The position numbers and the translations under genes are program-made. A stretch of 64,000 nt of DNA from an uncultured Prevotellaceae bacterium. Lineage in GTDB: Bacteria > Bacteroidota > Bacteroidia > Bacteroidales > Bacteroidaceae. The stretch spans positions 30,131 to 94,130 of the forward strand of contig OMXS01000014.1 in the NCBI GenBank assembly GCA_900315095.1, read 5' to 3'. Numbering within the stretch: the first letter of the stretch is position 1; every line of letters begins with the position of its first letter. The notes under the pieces were generated by a model. It saw only the letters and a list, made by a program, of their open reading frames with translations, made no database searches and was not told the DNA's origin. Positions 43,428 to 51,247 of this stretch are shown here, in pieces.

Positions 43428-43509
43428 GCCCAGGTGGCGGAATTGGTAGACGCGCACGTTTCAGGTGCGTGTGCCGCAAGGCGTGCAGGTTCGAGTCCTG
43501 TTCTGGGCA
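43428..43509 (+). tRNA. tRNA-Leu(CAG)
   Basis: 82 nt, class II with a long variable arm (GCC-GCAA-GGC). Acceptor GCCCAGG pairs with TCTGGGC. The anticodon stem CACGT/GCGTG frames the loop TTCAGGT, anticodon CAG. CCA is not encoded. Confidence 0.93.
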
Positions 43510-43536
43510 CTGTTTTGTTTAGAATGTTTACATGTT

Positions 43537-43620
43537 GGAGAGGTGGCGGAATTGGTAGACGCGCTACTTTGAGGGGGTAGTGTCAATTGCGACGTGGGAG
43601 TTCGAGTCTCCTCCTCTTCA
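43537..43620 (+). tRNA. tRNA-Leu(GAG)
   Basis: 84 nt, class II with variable arm GTC-AATTGC-GAC. Acceptor GGAGAGG pairs with CCTCTTC (one G-T). The anticodon stem CTACT/GGTAG frames TTGAGGG, anticodon GAG. CCA is not encoded. Confidence 0.93.
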
Positions 43621-43636
43621 CTCATTTATTCAGGTT

Positions 43637-43712
43637 GCGGAAATAGCTCAGTTGGTAGAGCACAACCTTGCCAAGGTTGGGGTCGCGGGTCCGAGTCCCG
43701 TTTTCCGCTCCA
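43637..43712 (+). tRNA. tRNA-Gly(GCC), second copy
   Basis: 76 nt, identical to 43325-43400 over its whole length including the encoded CCA, but with unrelated flanks. A T-rich tract follows. Confidence 0.95.
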
Positions 43713-43794
43713 TTTTTATTTGTAGACTCAGTTTTCTTTCTTTATTTTTATCAGGGAATATGAGTCAATTGTTATTATTAGAAAAACAAAACAC

Positions 43795-44346
43795 ATGAAT
43801 CTCTATTTAAGATATTTCGACAAAGAGACATTAGTGCACAATGTTGACGAAGCTTTGGATTTCTTGGCTTCAATACCAGAAATTGGTCTTAACGAAGAAC
43901 TGGAGATGGACCTTCGTGACTATGCAAATAGCGAGGTTTATTATCCAAAGAGATACAAGGTACGTCCCAGAGTTTATTTTATTGTAATTAAGACCGAGGC
44001 TGCCACAATGCTTGACTTTAAACAGAAGAAGGCTTTGCGTTCAAATACTGCTGAGGCAAATCATCGTGATGTTATTCCTCCATCAGTTGCTAGATTGAGT
44101 GAGATTCGTGAGGGATGGTATGAAGGAAGCGTTGATTTCAAGCGTGTTGTTCTTGTGCCAACAACTGGTAAGCACGAGTATCGTGACACACATTTTGTTG
44201 TGTTTTGTAAAGCAAATTCTGGTATCGACTGCTACAACCGCATGATTGAACATCTGCGTTCACGTGTTGATAGCCGTAGTCAGTTCCCATCTGCGAAGGG
44301 TAAGAACTTCAAGTTCCGTTTCCTTGGAAGGTGGAAAGAAGCATAA
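43795..44346 (+). CDS. Conserved-looking protein of unknown function, upstream of ssb
   Basis: 183 residues starting MNLYLRYFDKETLVHNVDEA. It has no signal peptide or TM helix. Charged central region KTEAATMLDFKQKKALRSNT is followed by EGWYEGSVDFKRVVLVPTTG, then a C-terminus rich in basic and aromatic residues (GKNFKFRFLGRWKE). I do not recognise a family. It lies 27 bases ahead of ssb, with regular codon use and stable reading frame, so it is a real gene. Nucleic-acid contact would fit the ssb neighbour and the basic C-terminus, but that is a guess. Confidence 0.75.
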   Translation: MNLYLRYFDKETLVHNVDEALDFLASIPEIGLNEELEMDLRDYANSEVYYPKRYKVRPRVYFIVIKTEAATMLDFKQKKALRSNTAEANHRDVIPPSVARLSEIREGWYEGSVDFKRVVLVPTTGKHEYRDTHFVVFCKANSGIDCYNRMIEHLRSRVDSRSQFPSAKGKNFKFRFLGRWKEA

Positions 44347-44373
44347 TATTAAGTAAGAAAGGAGAATTAAGAT

Positions 44374-44784
44374 ATGAATAAGGTAATGCTGATTGGAAAC
44401 GTTGGCAAAGAGCCTGAAGTTAGATATTACGATCATGACCAGGCTTATGCTACGGTGAGACTTGCGACAAAGGAAAGAGGTTACACTTTGCAGAATGGTA
44501 CACAAGTGCCTGATCGTACCGATTGGCATACTATTCGCCTTTGGAATAACCTTGCAAAAATAGTTGAAAGGTATGTTCATACTGGTGATAAACTTTATAT
44601 TGAAGGCAGAATCCGGTATGTAAGTTATGATGACAAGAAAGGTCAGCGACATTACACAACGGAGATATATGCCGAAAACTTGGAGTTGCTGTCTCCCAAG
44701 CCAACTGTACAACCACAACAATCTACACCTTCTCAACAGGAAAGCCAAAAATCGGAAGAAGAGGACGACGGCATGCCCTTTTGA
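44374..44784 (+). CDS. ssb: Single-stranded DNA-binding protein
   Basis: 136 residues with an OB fold over about 1-108 (MNKVMLIGNVGKEPEVRYYD, DWHTIRLWNNLAKIVERYVH, GDKLYIEGRIRYVSYDD), a Gln/Ser/Pro-rich linker and the acidic protein-interaction tip DDGMPF. Tetramers coat ssDNA in replication and repair. Followed by a gldE-like gene 21 bases later. Confidence 0.96.
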   Translation: MNKVMLIGNVGKEPEVRYYDHDQAYATVRLATKERGYTLQNGTQVPDRTDWHTIRLWNNLAKIVERYVHTGDKLYIEGRIRYVSYDDKKGQRHYTTEIYAENLELLSPKPTVQPQQSTPSQQESQKSEEEDDGMPF

Positions 44785-44805
44785 AAACTATAAACATTAA
44801 GTATT

Positions 44806-46128
44806 TTGGACTTTACATTTATAACAAACGCATTTAGCGAGGTTACATTGGTGGAACCTACTGCTGGCGTATATGTGGCAGCCATCTTGGCTGCCATACT
44901 GCTTATTATGTCAGGTTTCGCAAGTGGTTCAGAGATTGCGTTTTTCAGTCTTACCCCAAAAGACATAAGCGAAATAGATGCGGAACGTATTCCGGTAGAC
45001 AAAAAGATAGAATACCTGAGAGGGGAGAGTGAGCGCACTCTTGCGACGATATTGATTACAAACAATTTCGTTAATGTTACTATAATCATGCTCTGTAATT
45101 TTGTATTCGCACGAGTTGTTGATTTTGGTAATGCTTATTGGCTTCAGTTTCTATGTATAACTATTATTCTTACGTTCCTCTTGCTACTGTTCGGAGAGAT
45201 AATGCCAAAGATCTATGCACGTCAGAACCCGCTTTCGTTTTGTAGAAAGGTTGCTGGCGGAATTAGTTTTCTCATGAAGTTGTTCTGGCCATTAGAGACA
45301 ATCCTCCTTCGAAGTGGTATTCTTGCCGAAAAGGTTGTTCAGCCTGAGACTCATGTTTTAAGTGTGGATGATCTTGAACAGGCGTTGGAACTGACGGACA
45401 AAGAAGACATAAAGGATGAGCAGAGCATTCTTCAGGGAATTATCCGCTTTGGCGATGAAACAGCAAAGGAGGTGATGACCAGCCGGCAAGACGTTGTGGA
45501 TCTCGATATAAAAAGCACATTTGCAGAAGTGCTTCATTGCATCGTGGAGAACAACTATAGCCGCATCCCTGTTTATCAGGAAAATAGTGATAACATCAGA
45601 GGTATCCTTTACATTAAAGACTTACTGCCACATCTTGGCAAACCAGACAACTTCAGGTGGCAAAGTCTGATACGTCCGCCGTATTTTGTGCCAGAAACGA
45701 AGAAGATAGACGATTTGCTACGTGAGTTCCAAGAGAATAAGGTACACATTGCAATAGTTGTAGATGAGTATGGCGGTACAAGCGGAATTGTTACTCTTGA
45801 GGACATTTTGGAAGAAATAGTTGGAGAGATTAACGATGAATATGACGAAGAAGAAAAGTTCTATACACGCTTGAATCGTAACACATATGTCTTTGAGGGT
45901 AAGACTCTTATGTCAGACTTCTGCAAAACTCTTGAGATTGATGACGAGGAGTTCAGCGATGTTGAAGGTGATGCCGACACTCTTGCAGGACTTATGCTTG
46001 AACTGAAGGGTGATTTCCCTGTTATTCATGAGAAACTCGAGTATAAGAATTATCTCTTCGAGATTCTTGATATCGAAGAGAGACGTATCTCTAAAGTAAA
46101 GGTAGTCTTAAAGAATAGCGAGCATTAA
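44806..46128 (+). CDS. gldE: GldE-like CNNM/CorC membrane protein
   Basis: 440 residues. The start is a TTG at 44806; no ATG lies ahead of the first TM helix. The DUF21/CNNM domain at about 20-190 has four helices (VAAILAAILLIMSGFASGSE, IILTFLLLLFGEIMPKIYA), two CBS domains span about 200-330 (EVMTSRQDVVDLD, YSRIPVYQENSDNIRGILYI and VVDEYGGTSGIVTLEDILEE), and a CorC_HlyC domain ends it. Gene position right after ssb is the arrangement of gldE in gliding Bacteroidota, where GldE is needed for gliding together with GldD. Relatives move Mg or Co ions; function here is inferred. A PPTase gene follows by 9 bases. Confidence 0.87.
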   Translation: MDFTFITNAFSEVTLVEPTAGVYVAAILAAILLIMSGFASGSEIAFFSLTPKDISEIDAERIPVDKKIEYLRGESERTLATILITNNFVNVTIIMLCNFVFARVVDFGNAYWLQFLCITIILTFLLLLFGEIMPKIYARQNPLSFCRKVAGGISFLMKLFWPLETILLRSGILAEKVVQPETHVLSVDDLEQALELTDKEDIKDEQSILQGIIRFGDETAKEVMTSRQDVVDLDIKSTFAEVLHCIVENNYSRIPVYQENSDNIRGILYIKDLLPHLGKPDNFRWQSLIRPPYFVPETKKIDDLLREFQENKVHIAIVVDEYGGTSGIVTLEDILEEIVGEINDEYDEEEKFYTRLNRNTYVFEGKTLMSDFCKTLEIDDEEFSDVEGDADTLAGLMLELKGDFPVIHEKLEYKNYLFEILDIEERRISKVKVVLKNSEH

Positions 46129-46137
46129 TCATTACTT

Positions 46138-46728
46138 ATGCCTTTATTGAGGATAATTAAACGTGACGAAGCTACAATCGGACTCTGGGAAATGGTTGAT
46201 GGAGAGTTCGATACGTGTACTAATGATTATCTCAGAGATGCCATTAGAGAGGCAGAAAAGAGGTATAAGAGCAATGCCCGCCGTATGGAATATATCTGTG
46301 AACGGGCTTTGTTGAAAGACATGATGAATGGCAAAATCGTGAAGATATTCCATAATGAAGATGGGAAACCGATGCTTAATAACGGTTTGAACATAAGCAT
46401 CAGTCATACTCGTGGTTATATTGCTATTATTTTGTCTGAAACTAAAAACGTAGGCATAGATATCGAATATGTTAGCGATAGGGTTGAGAAAATAGCAAGC
46501 AGATTTATACGTGAAGATGAAAGTGCAGATGACATTATGTCTTTATTAGTACATTGGTGCGCTAAAGAAACCTTATATAAACTTTTTTCATCAGAACATC
46601 TTGACTTTATGAATATTAAAGTTAATATAGATGAGACTGTTTCTGCAACTAACTTGTTCGACAATATAACCGTGCCACTTTATGTGGAATCTACTTCCAA
46701 TTATGTGTTGACTTATTCAATGTTGTAA
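46138..46728 (+). CDS. 4'-Phosphopantetheinyl transferase
   Basis: 196 residues, Sfp-like superfamily. Motifs: NISISHTRGYIAIIL (His and Ser of the CoA site), VGIDIEY (metal-binding Asp) and HWCAKETLYKLFS (WxxKEA-like, with the second metal ligand). It moves phosphopantetheine from CoA to a carrier protein. No carrier or polyketide gene is near; it sits in the ssb-gldE operon, as in other Bacteroidota where gldE, gldD and a PPTase cluster. Confidence 0.9.
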   Translation: MPLLRIIKRDEATIGLWEMVDGEFDTCTNDYLRDAIREAEKRYKSNARRMEYICERALLKDMMNGKIVKIFHNEDGKPMLNNGLNISISHTRGYIAIILSETKNVGIDIEYVSDRVEKIASRFIREDESADDIMSLLVHWCAKETLYKLFSSEHLDFMNIKVNIDETVSATNLFDNITVPLYVESTSNYVLTYSML

Positions 46729-46769
46729 TGTTTGTTTTTAATGGTATTGCATATTTCTTAAACTTTTCG

Positions 46770-46777
46770 TAAATTTG
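46770..46777 (+). promoter_or_regulatory. -7 box for rsmA
   Basis: TAAATTTG lies 21 bases before the ATG at 46799, with TTG 20 bases upstream (46747-46749). Confidence 0.55.
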
Positions 46778-46798
46778 CACCATTAAAAACATAAGTGA

Positions 46799-47599
46799 AT
46801 GAAACAAGTTAGACCTAAGAAAAACCTTGGACAGCACTTTCTCATTGACCTTGGCATAGCAAAGAGAATAGCAGACACGGTTGATGCTTACCCTGATATT
46901 CCTGTTCTTGAGGTGGGTCCAGGTATGGGCGTTATGACGCAATATCTTGTTGATAAACCTCGTGACCTTAAAGTCGTGGAAATAGACAGGGAGAGCGTGG
47001 CTTATCTTAACGAACATTTTCCTCGTCTGCAACAAAACATTATTGGTGCAGACTTCTTGCGCATGTCATTGGATGATGTTTTTGATGGTCGTCAGTTTGT
47101 TCTTACAGGCAATTACCCCTACGACATTTCCTCACAGATATTCTTTAAGATGATAGACAACAAGGACCTTATACCATGTTGTACAGGAATGATACAGCGG
47201 GAGGTGGCATTGCGTATAGCTTCAGAACCAGGGAACAAGGCTTATGGTATCTTGAGTGTCTTGATACAAGCTTGGTATGATGTGGAGTATTTGTTTACCG
47301 TTGATGAAACAGTCTTCAATCCGCCTCCAAAGGTGAAGAGTGCCGTTATCAGAATGACCAGAAACAAAGTAACTAATCTTGGATGTGACGAAAAACTCTT
47401 TAAGCGCCTTGTTAAAACGGTTTTCAACCAGCGAAGGAAAATGCTTAGAGTCAGCCTTCGCCAGATGTTTACAACGCCTCCTTCCAATGGGTTCTATCAG
47501 CAGGAGGTTATGACGAAACGTCCAGAGCAACTTAGTGTTTCGCAATTTGTTGAACTCACCAATATTGTGCAGGCAGAAATGCAGAAGTCAGAATCGTGA
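46799..47599 (+). CDS. rsmA: 16S rRNA dimethyladenosine transferase
   Basis: 266 residues (KsgA); dimethylates A1518 and A1519 in 16S rRNA. The N-terminus KKNLGQHFLIDLGIAKRIAD, SAM site VLEVGPGMGVMTQYL, catalytic LTGNYPYDISSQIFFKM (NxPY) and FNPPPKVKSAVIRM are all present, plus the C-terminal helical domain with FNQRRKMLRVSLR. The fRMsr gene starts 13 bases after its stop. Confidence 0.97.
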   Translation: MKQVRPKKNLGQHFLIDLGIAKRIADTVDAYPDIPVLEVGPGMGVMTQYLVDKPRDLKVVEIDRESVAYLNEHFPRLQQNIIGADFLRMSLDDVFDGRQFVLTGNYPYDISSQIFFKMIDNKDLIPCCTGMIQREVALRIASEPGNKAYGILSVLIQAWYDVEYLFTVDETVFNPPPKVKSAVIRMTRNKVTNLGCDEKLFKRLVKTVFNQRRKMLRVSLRQMFTTPPSNGFYQQEVMTKRPEQLSVSQFVELTNIVQAEMQKSES

Positions 47600-47612
47600 C
47601 ATTATTAGTTTT

Positions 47613-48080
47613 ATGACGAACAAAGAAGAAACATACGAAATGCTTCTATGTCAGGTGGAAAGCCTGATAGAAGGAGAAGATAACGAGACAGGAGTGCTTG
47701 CTAATGTTAGTGCGGCTCTTGCGAGCGCTATGCCGCAATTCTTTTGGACAGGCTTTTATCTTGTTAAAGGTGAAGAACTGTGTTTAGGTCCATTCCAAGG
47801 AACGGTGGCTTGTTACCGTATTCCTTATAACAAGGGCGTTTGCGGAACGGCATGGGCTAAACGAGAGACGTTGGTTGTGCCTGATGTGGATGCTTTTCCA
47901 GGACATATTGCATGTAGCAGTCTTTCCCGTTCAGAGATAGTATTGCCTCTTTATAAAGCTGATGGTAATGTGTGGGGTGTACTAGACATAGACAGCAAGG
48001 AGTTGTCTGCATTTGATGAAACTGACAAGAAATACCTTGAAAAAGTGACATCATTGTTGTCAAAACACCTTGCAAAGTGA
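47613..48080 (+). CDS. Free methionine-R-sulfoxide reductase (GAF domain)
   Basis: 155 residues, a single GAF domain of the fRMsr group. The three cysteines of the catalytic cycle are present: VACYRIPYNKGVCGTAW holds two and HIACSSLSRSEIVLP the third. FFWTGFYLVKGEELCLGPFQ and VWGVLDIDSKELSAFDETD are typical blocks. It reduces free Met-R-sulfoxide. Start ATG 47613 is chosen because earlier codons overlap rsmA. Confidence 0.93.
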   Translation: MTNKEETYEMLLCQVESLIEGEDNETGVLANVSAALASAMPQFFWTGFYLVKGEELCLGPFQGTVACYRIPYNKGVCGTAWAKRETLVVPDVDAFPGHIACSSLSRSEIVLPLYKADGNVWGVLDIDSKELSAFDETDKKYLEKVTSLLSKHLAK

Positions 48081-48120
48081 TTTTTTTTTAATTTTTGTTG
48101 CGAATATGAAATTAATATTA

Positions 48121-48128
48121 TAATTTTG
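48121..48128 (+). promoter_or_regulatory. -7 box for frr
   Basis: TAATTTTG, with GTTG at 48097-48100 about 20 bases upstream and the ATG at 48156. Confidence 0.5.
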
Positions 48129-48155
48129 TCATTTGGAAACCTAATATTACGAAAT

Positions 48156-48716
48156 ATGATTGACGTAAAAGCAACCTTAAAGGAAAGTGAAGAGAGAATG
48201 GAAATGGCTGCAATGTTCCTTGACGACCAACTCGCCAAGATACGTGCAGGACGTGCAAACGTCGCTATTCTTTCAGGAATAAAAGTCAGCAGTTATGGTG
48301 AGATGGTGCCACTCAATCAGGTGGCAAGCGTCACCGTGCCAGATGCTCGTACTATTGCTATCAAACCATGGGACCGGAAGGCTATTCGCGACATCGAGAA
48401 GGCCATAATGGCAAGCGATGTAGGCATTACGCCTGAGAACAACGGCGAGGTTATCCGTCTCGCTATTCCGCAACCAACCGAGGAACGCCGTAAGGAACTT
48501 GTTAAGCAATGCAATAAGATAGGCGAAAAGACCAAGGTTGAAGTGCGCAATGTCAGGAGCGAAATAAAGGACAAACTGAAGAAAGCCATCAAAGACGGAC
48601 TTAGTGAAGACAACGAGAAGGATGCAGAGGCCGAACTTCAGAAACTTCATGACAAGTTTATCAAGAAGATTGACGACTTGTTGGCAGCAAAGACAAAGGA
48701 GATAATGACGGTATAG
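48156..48716 (+). CDS. frr: Ribosome recycling factor
   Basis: 186 residues, normal length. Helical domain I and beta domain II carry QLAKIRAGRANVAILSGIKV, SYGEMVPLNQVASVTVPDAR, and TEERRKELVKQCNKIGEKTK. It splits post-termination ribosomes with EF-G. The next gene, rsgA, starts after 30 bases. Confidence 0.98.
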   Translation: MIDVKATLKESEERMEMAAMFLDDQLAKIRAGRANVAILSGIKVSSYGEMVPLNQVASVTVPDARTIAIKPWDRKAIRDIEKAIMASDVGITPENNGEVIRLAIPQPTEERRKELVKQCNKIGEKTKVEVRNVRSEIKDKLKKAIKDGLSEDNEKDAEAELQKLHDKFIKKIDDLLAAKTKEIMTV

Positions 48717-48746
48717 CATGCCGCTGTTCTCTAAAACAAATTGCTG

Positions 48747-49679
48747 ATGAACGGACTTGTAATCAAAAACACGGGTTCTTGGTATTCGGTGCTTACTGAT
48801 GAAGGCGATGTTGTCGAGTCGAAGATAAAAGGCAACTTTCGTCTTAAGGGTATTAGAAGCACAAATCCTGTTGCTGTTGGTGACAGAGTCAACATAACAG
48901 TCAACAAAGAAGGCACGGCTTTCATAACAGAGATTCTTGACAGGCGTAATTACATAATACGCAAGTCGCCGAATCTTAGCAAGCAAAGTCATATCATCGC
49001 AGCCAACGTTGACCAGGTGTTGTTGATTGTAACGGTAAACTATCCGGAAACAAGCACCACGTTCATTGACCGTTTCCTTGCTTCTGCAGAGGCCTACAGA
49101 ATACCTGTGGTATTGGTGTTCAACAAGACCGACCTTCTCAATGACGACGAGAGACGTTATCAGGAGATGATGGTCAACCTCTATGAAACCATTGGTTATA
49201 AATGCATGCAAATCTCTGCCACGCTTCCAGATACGTTATCGTTGATGGAACCGCTGCTCAAAGATAAAATAACTCTTTTTAGTGGCAATAGCGGAGTGGG
49301 GAAGAGCACATTGCTAAACCAGCTTATTCCGGGAGTTAATCTAAAGACTGCAGAAATCAGCGACGCTCATAACACGGGAATGCACACGACAACATTCAGC
49401 GAGATGTTGCGTCTGCCATTCGGAGGATGGGCAATAGACACTCCAGGAATCAAGGGCTTCGGAACGTTTGATATGGAACCCGAAGAGATATGCGGTTACT
49501 TTAAGGAGATATTCCGATTCTCTAAAGATTGCAAGTTCGCCAACTGTACTCATACACACGAACCAAATTGCGCTGTCAGGAAAGCTGTTGAGGAACATTA
49601 TATTAGCGAAAGCCGCTATAACAGTTACCTCAGCATGCTTGAAGACAAGGAAGAAGGAAAATACAGAGAGGCATTTTAA
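48747..49679 (+). CDS. rsgA: Small ribosomal subunit biogenesis GTPase
   Basis: 310 residues, YjeQ family. An OB fold is at the N-terminus ([20 protein letters not shown]). The GTPase is circularly permuted: G4 VFNKTDLL precedes G1 [16 protein letters not shown] and G3 DTPGIKGFG. The C-terminal zinc domain has [14 protein letters not shown]. It acts in late 30S maturation. ATG 48747 is preferred to a TTG two codons upstream. Operon with frr. Confidence 0.97.
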   Translation: MNGLVIKNTGSWYSVLTDEGDVVESKIKGNFRLKGIRSTNPVAVGDRVNITVNKEGTAFITEILDRRNYIIRKSPNLSKQSHIIAANVDQVLLIVTVNYPETSTTFIDRFLASAEAYRIPVVLVFNKTDLLNDDERRYQEMMVNLYETIGYKCMQISATLPDTLSLMEPLLKDKITLFSGNSGVGKSTLLNQLIPGVNLKTAEISDAHNTGMHTTTFSEMLRLPFGGWAIDTPGIKGFGTFDMEPEEICGYFKEIFRFSKDCKFANCTHTHEPNCAVRKAVEEHYISESRYNSYLSMLEDKEEGKYREAF

Positions 49680-49721
49680 TAAGGAACATATTATTCATTT
49701 TAATTTATAAACTTAAAACTT

Positions 49722-51077
49722 ATGGCTTACACAACAACTACAACGACGAGCTATGGCTCGAGAGTTAAAAACTCATGTGGCGGTATCTTTGGAGGTATTG
49801 CCCTGTTTTTGGCAGGTACTGCGCTCCTTTGGTGGAACGAAGGCAATGCTGTTGCCAACGCGAAACTTCTGGAAGAAGTAAGTGAGACTGCTGTCGACAT
49901 GGAAAACATCAACAAGATTAACCCTGAGTTCGATGGACAACTGGTTCATGCTACAGGAGATGCGAAGACTGATGACATGCTTAAGGATCCTACATTCGGA
50001 TTCGAGGTAAACGCAATTAACCTCCAGCGTAGCGTGCAGTACTATCAATGGGTAGAGCACCAAAAGCAGGAGAAACGCGATAAACTGGGTGGAAGTGAAG
50101 AGACTATCACCACCTACACCTATGACAAGCAATGGGTATCAAGTCCTGTAAACTCTTCAAACTTCGCTGACCCTCAGTATGCAAACATTTTCAATGGTGT
50201 TCTTGCTTCCATCGAGAACAACGCGTTGTATGCAGAGAATGTAACCTTCGGCGCATATAAGTTGCCAGAGTTTATTATCCACTCTATTGGTGGTTCAGAG
50301 GCAGCTCCTATCAGCATTACTGATGACCAGCTCCGTCAACTCGACGACCAGGTTGCACGTACCGTATCAAGTTTCGGCGGTCGCTATAATGGTGTTGCAG
50401 CAGCTCAGCCACAGCCACAGGCTCAAGCACAACCACAACCGCAGGCTCAGGCTGCTCAGAACGACTCTACAGCCAATGACTCTATAAAGGAATTTGTTCC
50501 TGTTGAGACAAACAACAAGTACAAGGCACGCTATATCCACCAGGGTGATGGTGAGATTTACATTGGTGCATCTCCTTCTGCTCCTCAGGTGGGTGATGTT
50601 CGTGTAGCGTTCACCGTTGTTAAGCCTCACAAGATTTCTCTTATCTCTAAGGTAAAGGGCGACACCTTCCAGAAGTATGTTGGAAAGAACAAGAAGGAGT
50701 TCACACGTGTTGAGAGCGGTGACGTTTCTAAGGAAGAGATGTTTGCACATCAGGAGAGCGAGAACAACATGCTGAAGTGGGGTCTTCGCATCCTCGGTTT
50801 CATCATGGTATTCCTCGGATTGAAGGGCGTCTTCGGCTTCCTTGTAACAATTGCAAAGGTTGTTCCGTTTATTGCTAACATCCTCAACTTCGGTGTTAAC
50901 CTCATCTGCGGTATCTTCGCGTTCGTATGGAGCTTGCTGATTATTGCAATCGCATGGATATTCTATCGTCCGCTTATCGGTATCCCGTTGCTGCTGATTA
51001 TCATCGGAACCATTGTCTTCTTCGCCGTTAAGGGAAAGAAGAAGGGCGCACAGGTTCCACCAGCACCAGGAGTATAA
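49722..51077 (+). CDS. TMEM43 family membrane protein
   Basis: 451 residues. TM1 lies at about 20-38 (GGIFGGIALFLAGTALLWWN, with the family WWNE motif), then a large extracytoplasmic domain (about 40-345), then three or four C-terminal TM helices (ILGFIMVFLGLKGVFGFLVT, VNLICGIFAFVWSLLIIAIA, IGIPLLLIIIGTIVFFAVKG). It is homologous to eukaryotic TMEM43/LUMA in layout. A Gln/Pro/Ala-rich insertion at about 226-246 (AAQPQPQAQAQPQPQAQAAQ) interrupts the big domain. Function in bacteria is unknown. It lies 42 bases after rsgA and ends at a strong terminator. Confidence 0.85.
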   Translation: MAYTTTTTTSYGSRVKNSCGGIFGGIALFLAGTALLWWNEGNAVANAKLLEEVSETAVDMENINKINPEFDGQLVHATGDAKTDDMLKDPTFGFEVNAINLQRSVQYYQWVEHQKQEKRDKLGGSEETITTYTYDKQWVSSPVNSSNFADPQYANIFNGVLASIENNALYAENVTFGAYKLPEFIIHSIGGSEAAPISITDDQLRQLDDQVARTVSSFGGRYNGVAAAQPQPQAQAQPQPQAQAAQNDSTANDSIKEFVPVETNNKYKARYIHQGDGEIYIGASPSAPQVGDVRVAFTVVKPHKISLISKVKGDTFQKYVGKNKKEFTRVESGDVSKEEMFAHQESENNMLKWGLRILGFIMVFLGLKGVFGFLVTIAKVVPFIANILNFGVNLICGIFAFVWSLLIIAIAWIFYRPLIGIPLLLIIIGTIVFFAVKGKKKGAQVPPAPGV

Positions 51078-51099
51078 ATCATTTATTTAATTATTCTTA

Positions 51100-51133
51100 G
51101 AGGGTTGGGCATCATGTTCCAACCCTCTTTTTT
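51100..51133 (+). terminator. Terminator after the TMEM43-like gene
   Basis: GAGGGTTGG (51100-51108) pairs with CCAACCCTC (51119-51127) over a 10-nt loop, followed by six Ts. Confidence 0.9.
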
Positions 51134-51189
51134 CGTTGATTGTTTCGGCTGTTTAATTGAATTTATTTCGTGTTTCATCTTTATCCTTT

Positions 51190-51197
51190 TATATTTG
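51190..51197 (+). promoter_or_regulatory. -7 box for the beta-helix lipoprotein gene
   Basis: TATATTTG, with TTCG (51167-51170) 19 bases upstream as an imperfect -33 element. The leader to the ATG at 51248 is about 45 bases. Confidence 0.5.
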
Positions 51198-51247
51198 CAG
51201 ACATCAAAACGATAGGATTATTTTTTAACTTCTAAAACGTGTCAATT

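Noticed and set aside
43428-43509. tRNA with anticodon TTC (Glu)
   Set aside because: That pairing misplaces the loop; the better 5-bp stem CACGT/GCGTG and the long variable arm give Leu(CAG).
48273-49211. 312-codon frame on the minus strand
   Set aside because: Antisense to frr and rsgA, both certain.
51134-51247. LytTR binding-site pair ahead of the lipoprotein gene
   Set aside because: One near-match (TTCGTTGAT at 51132) has no properly spaced partner.
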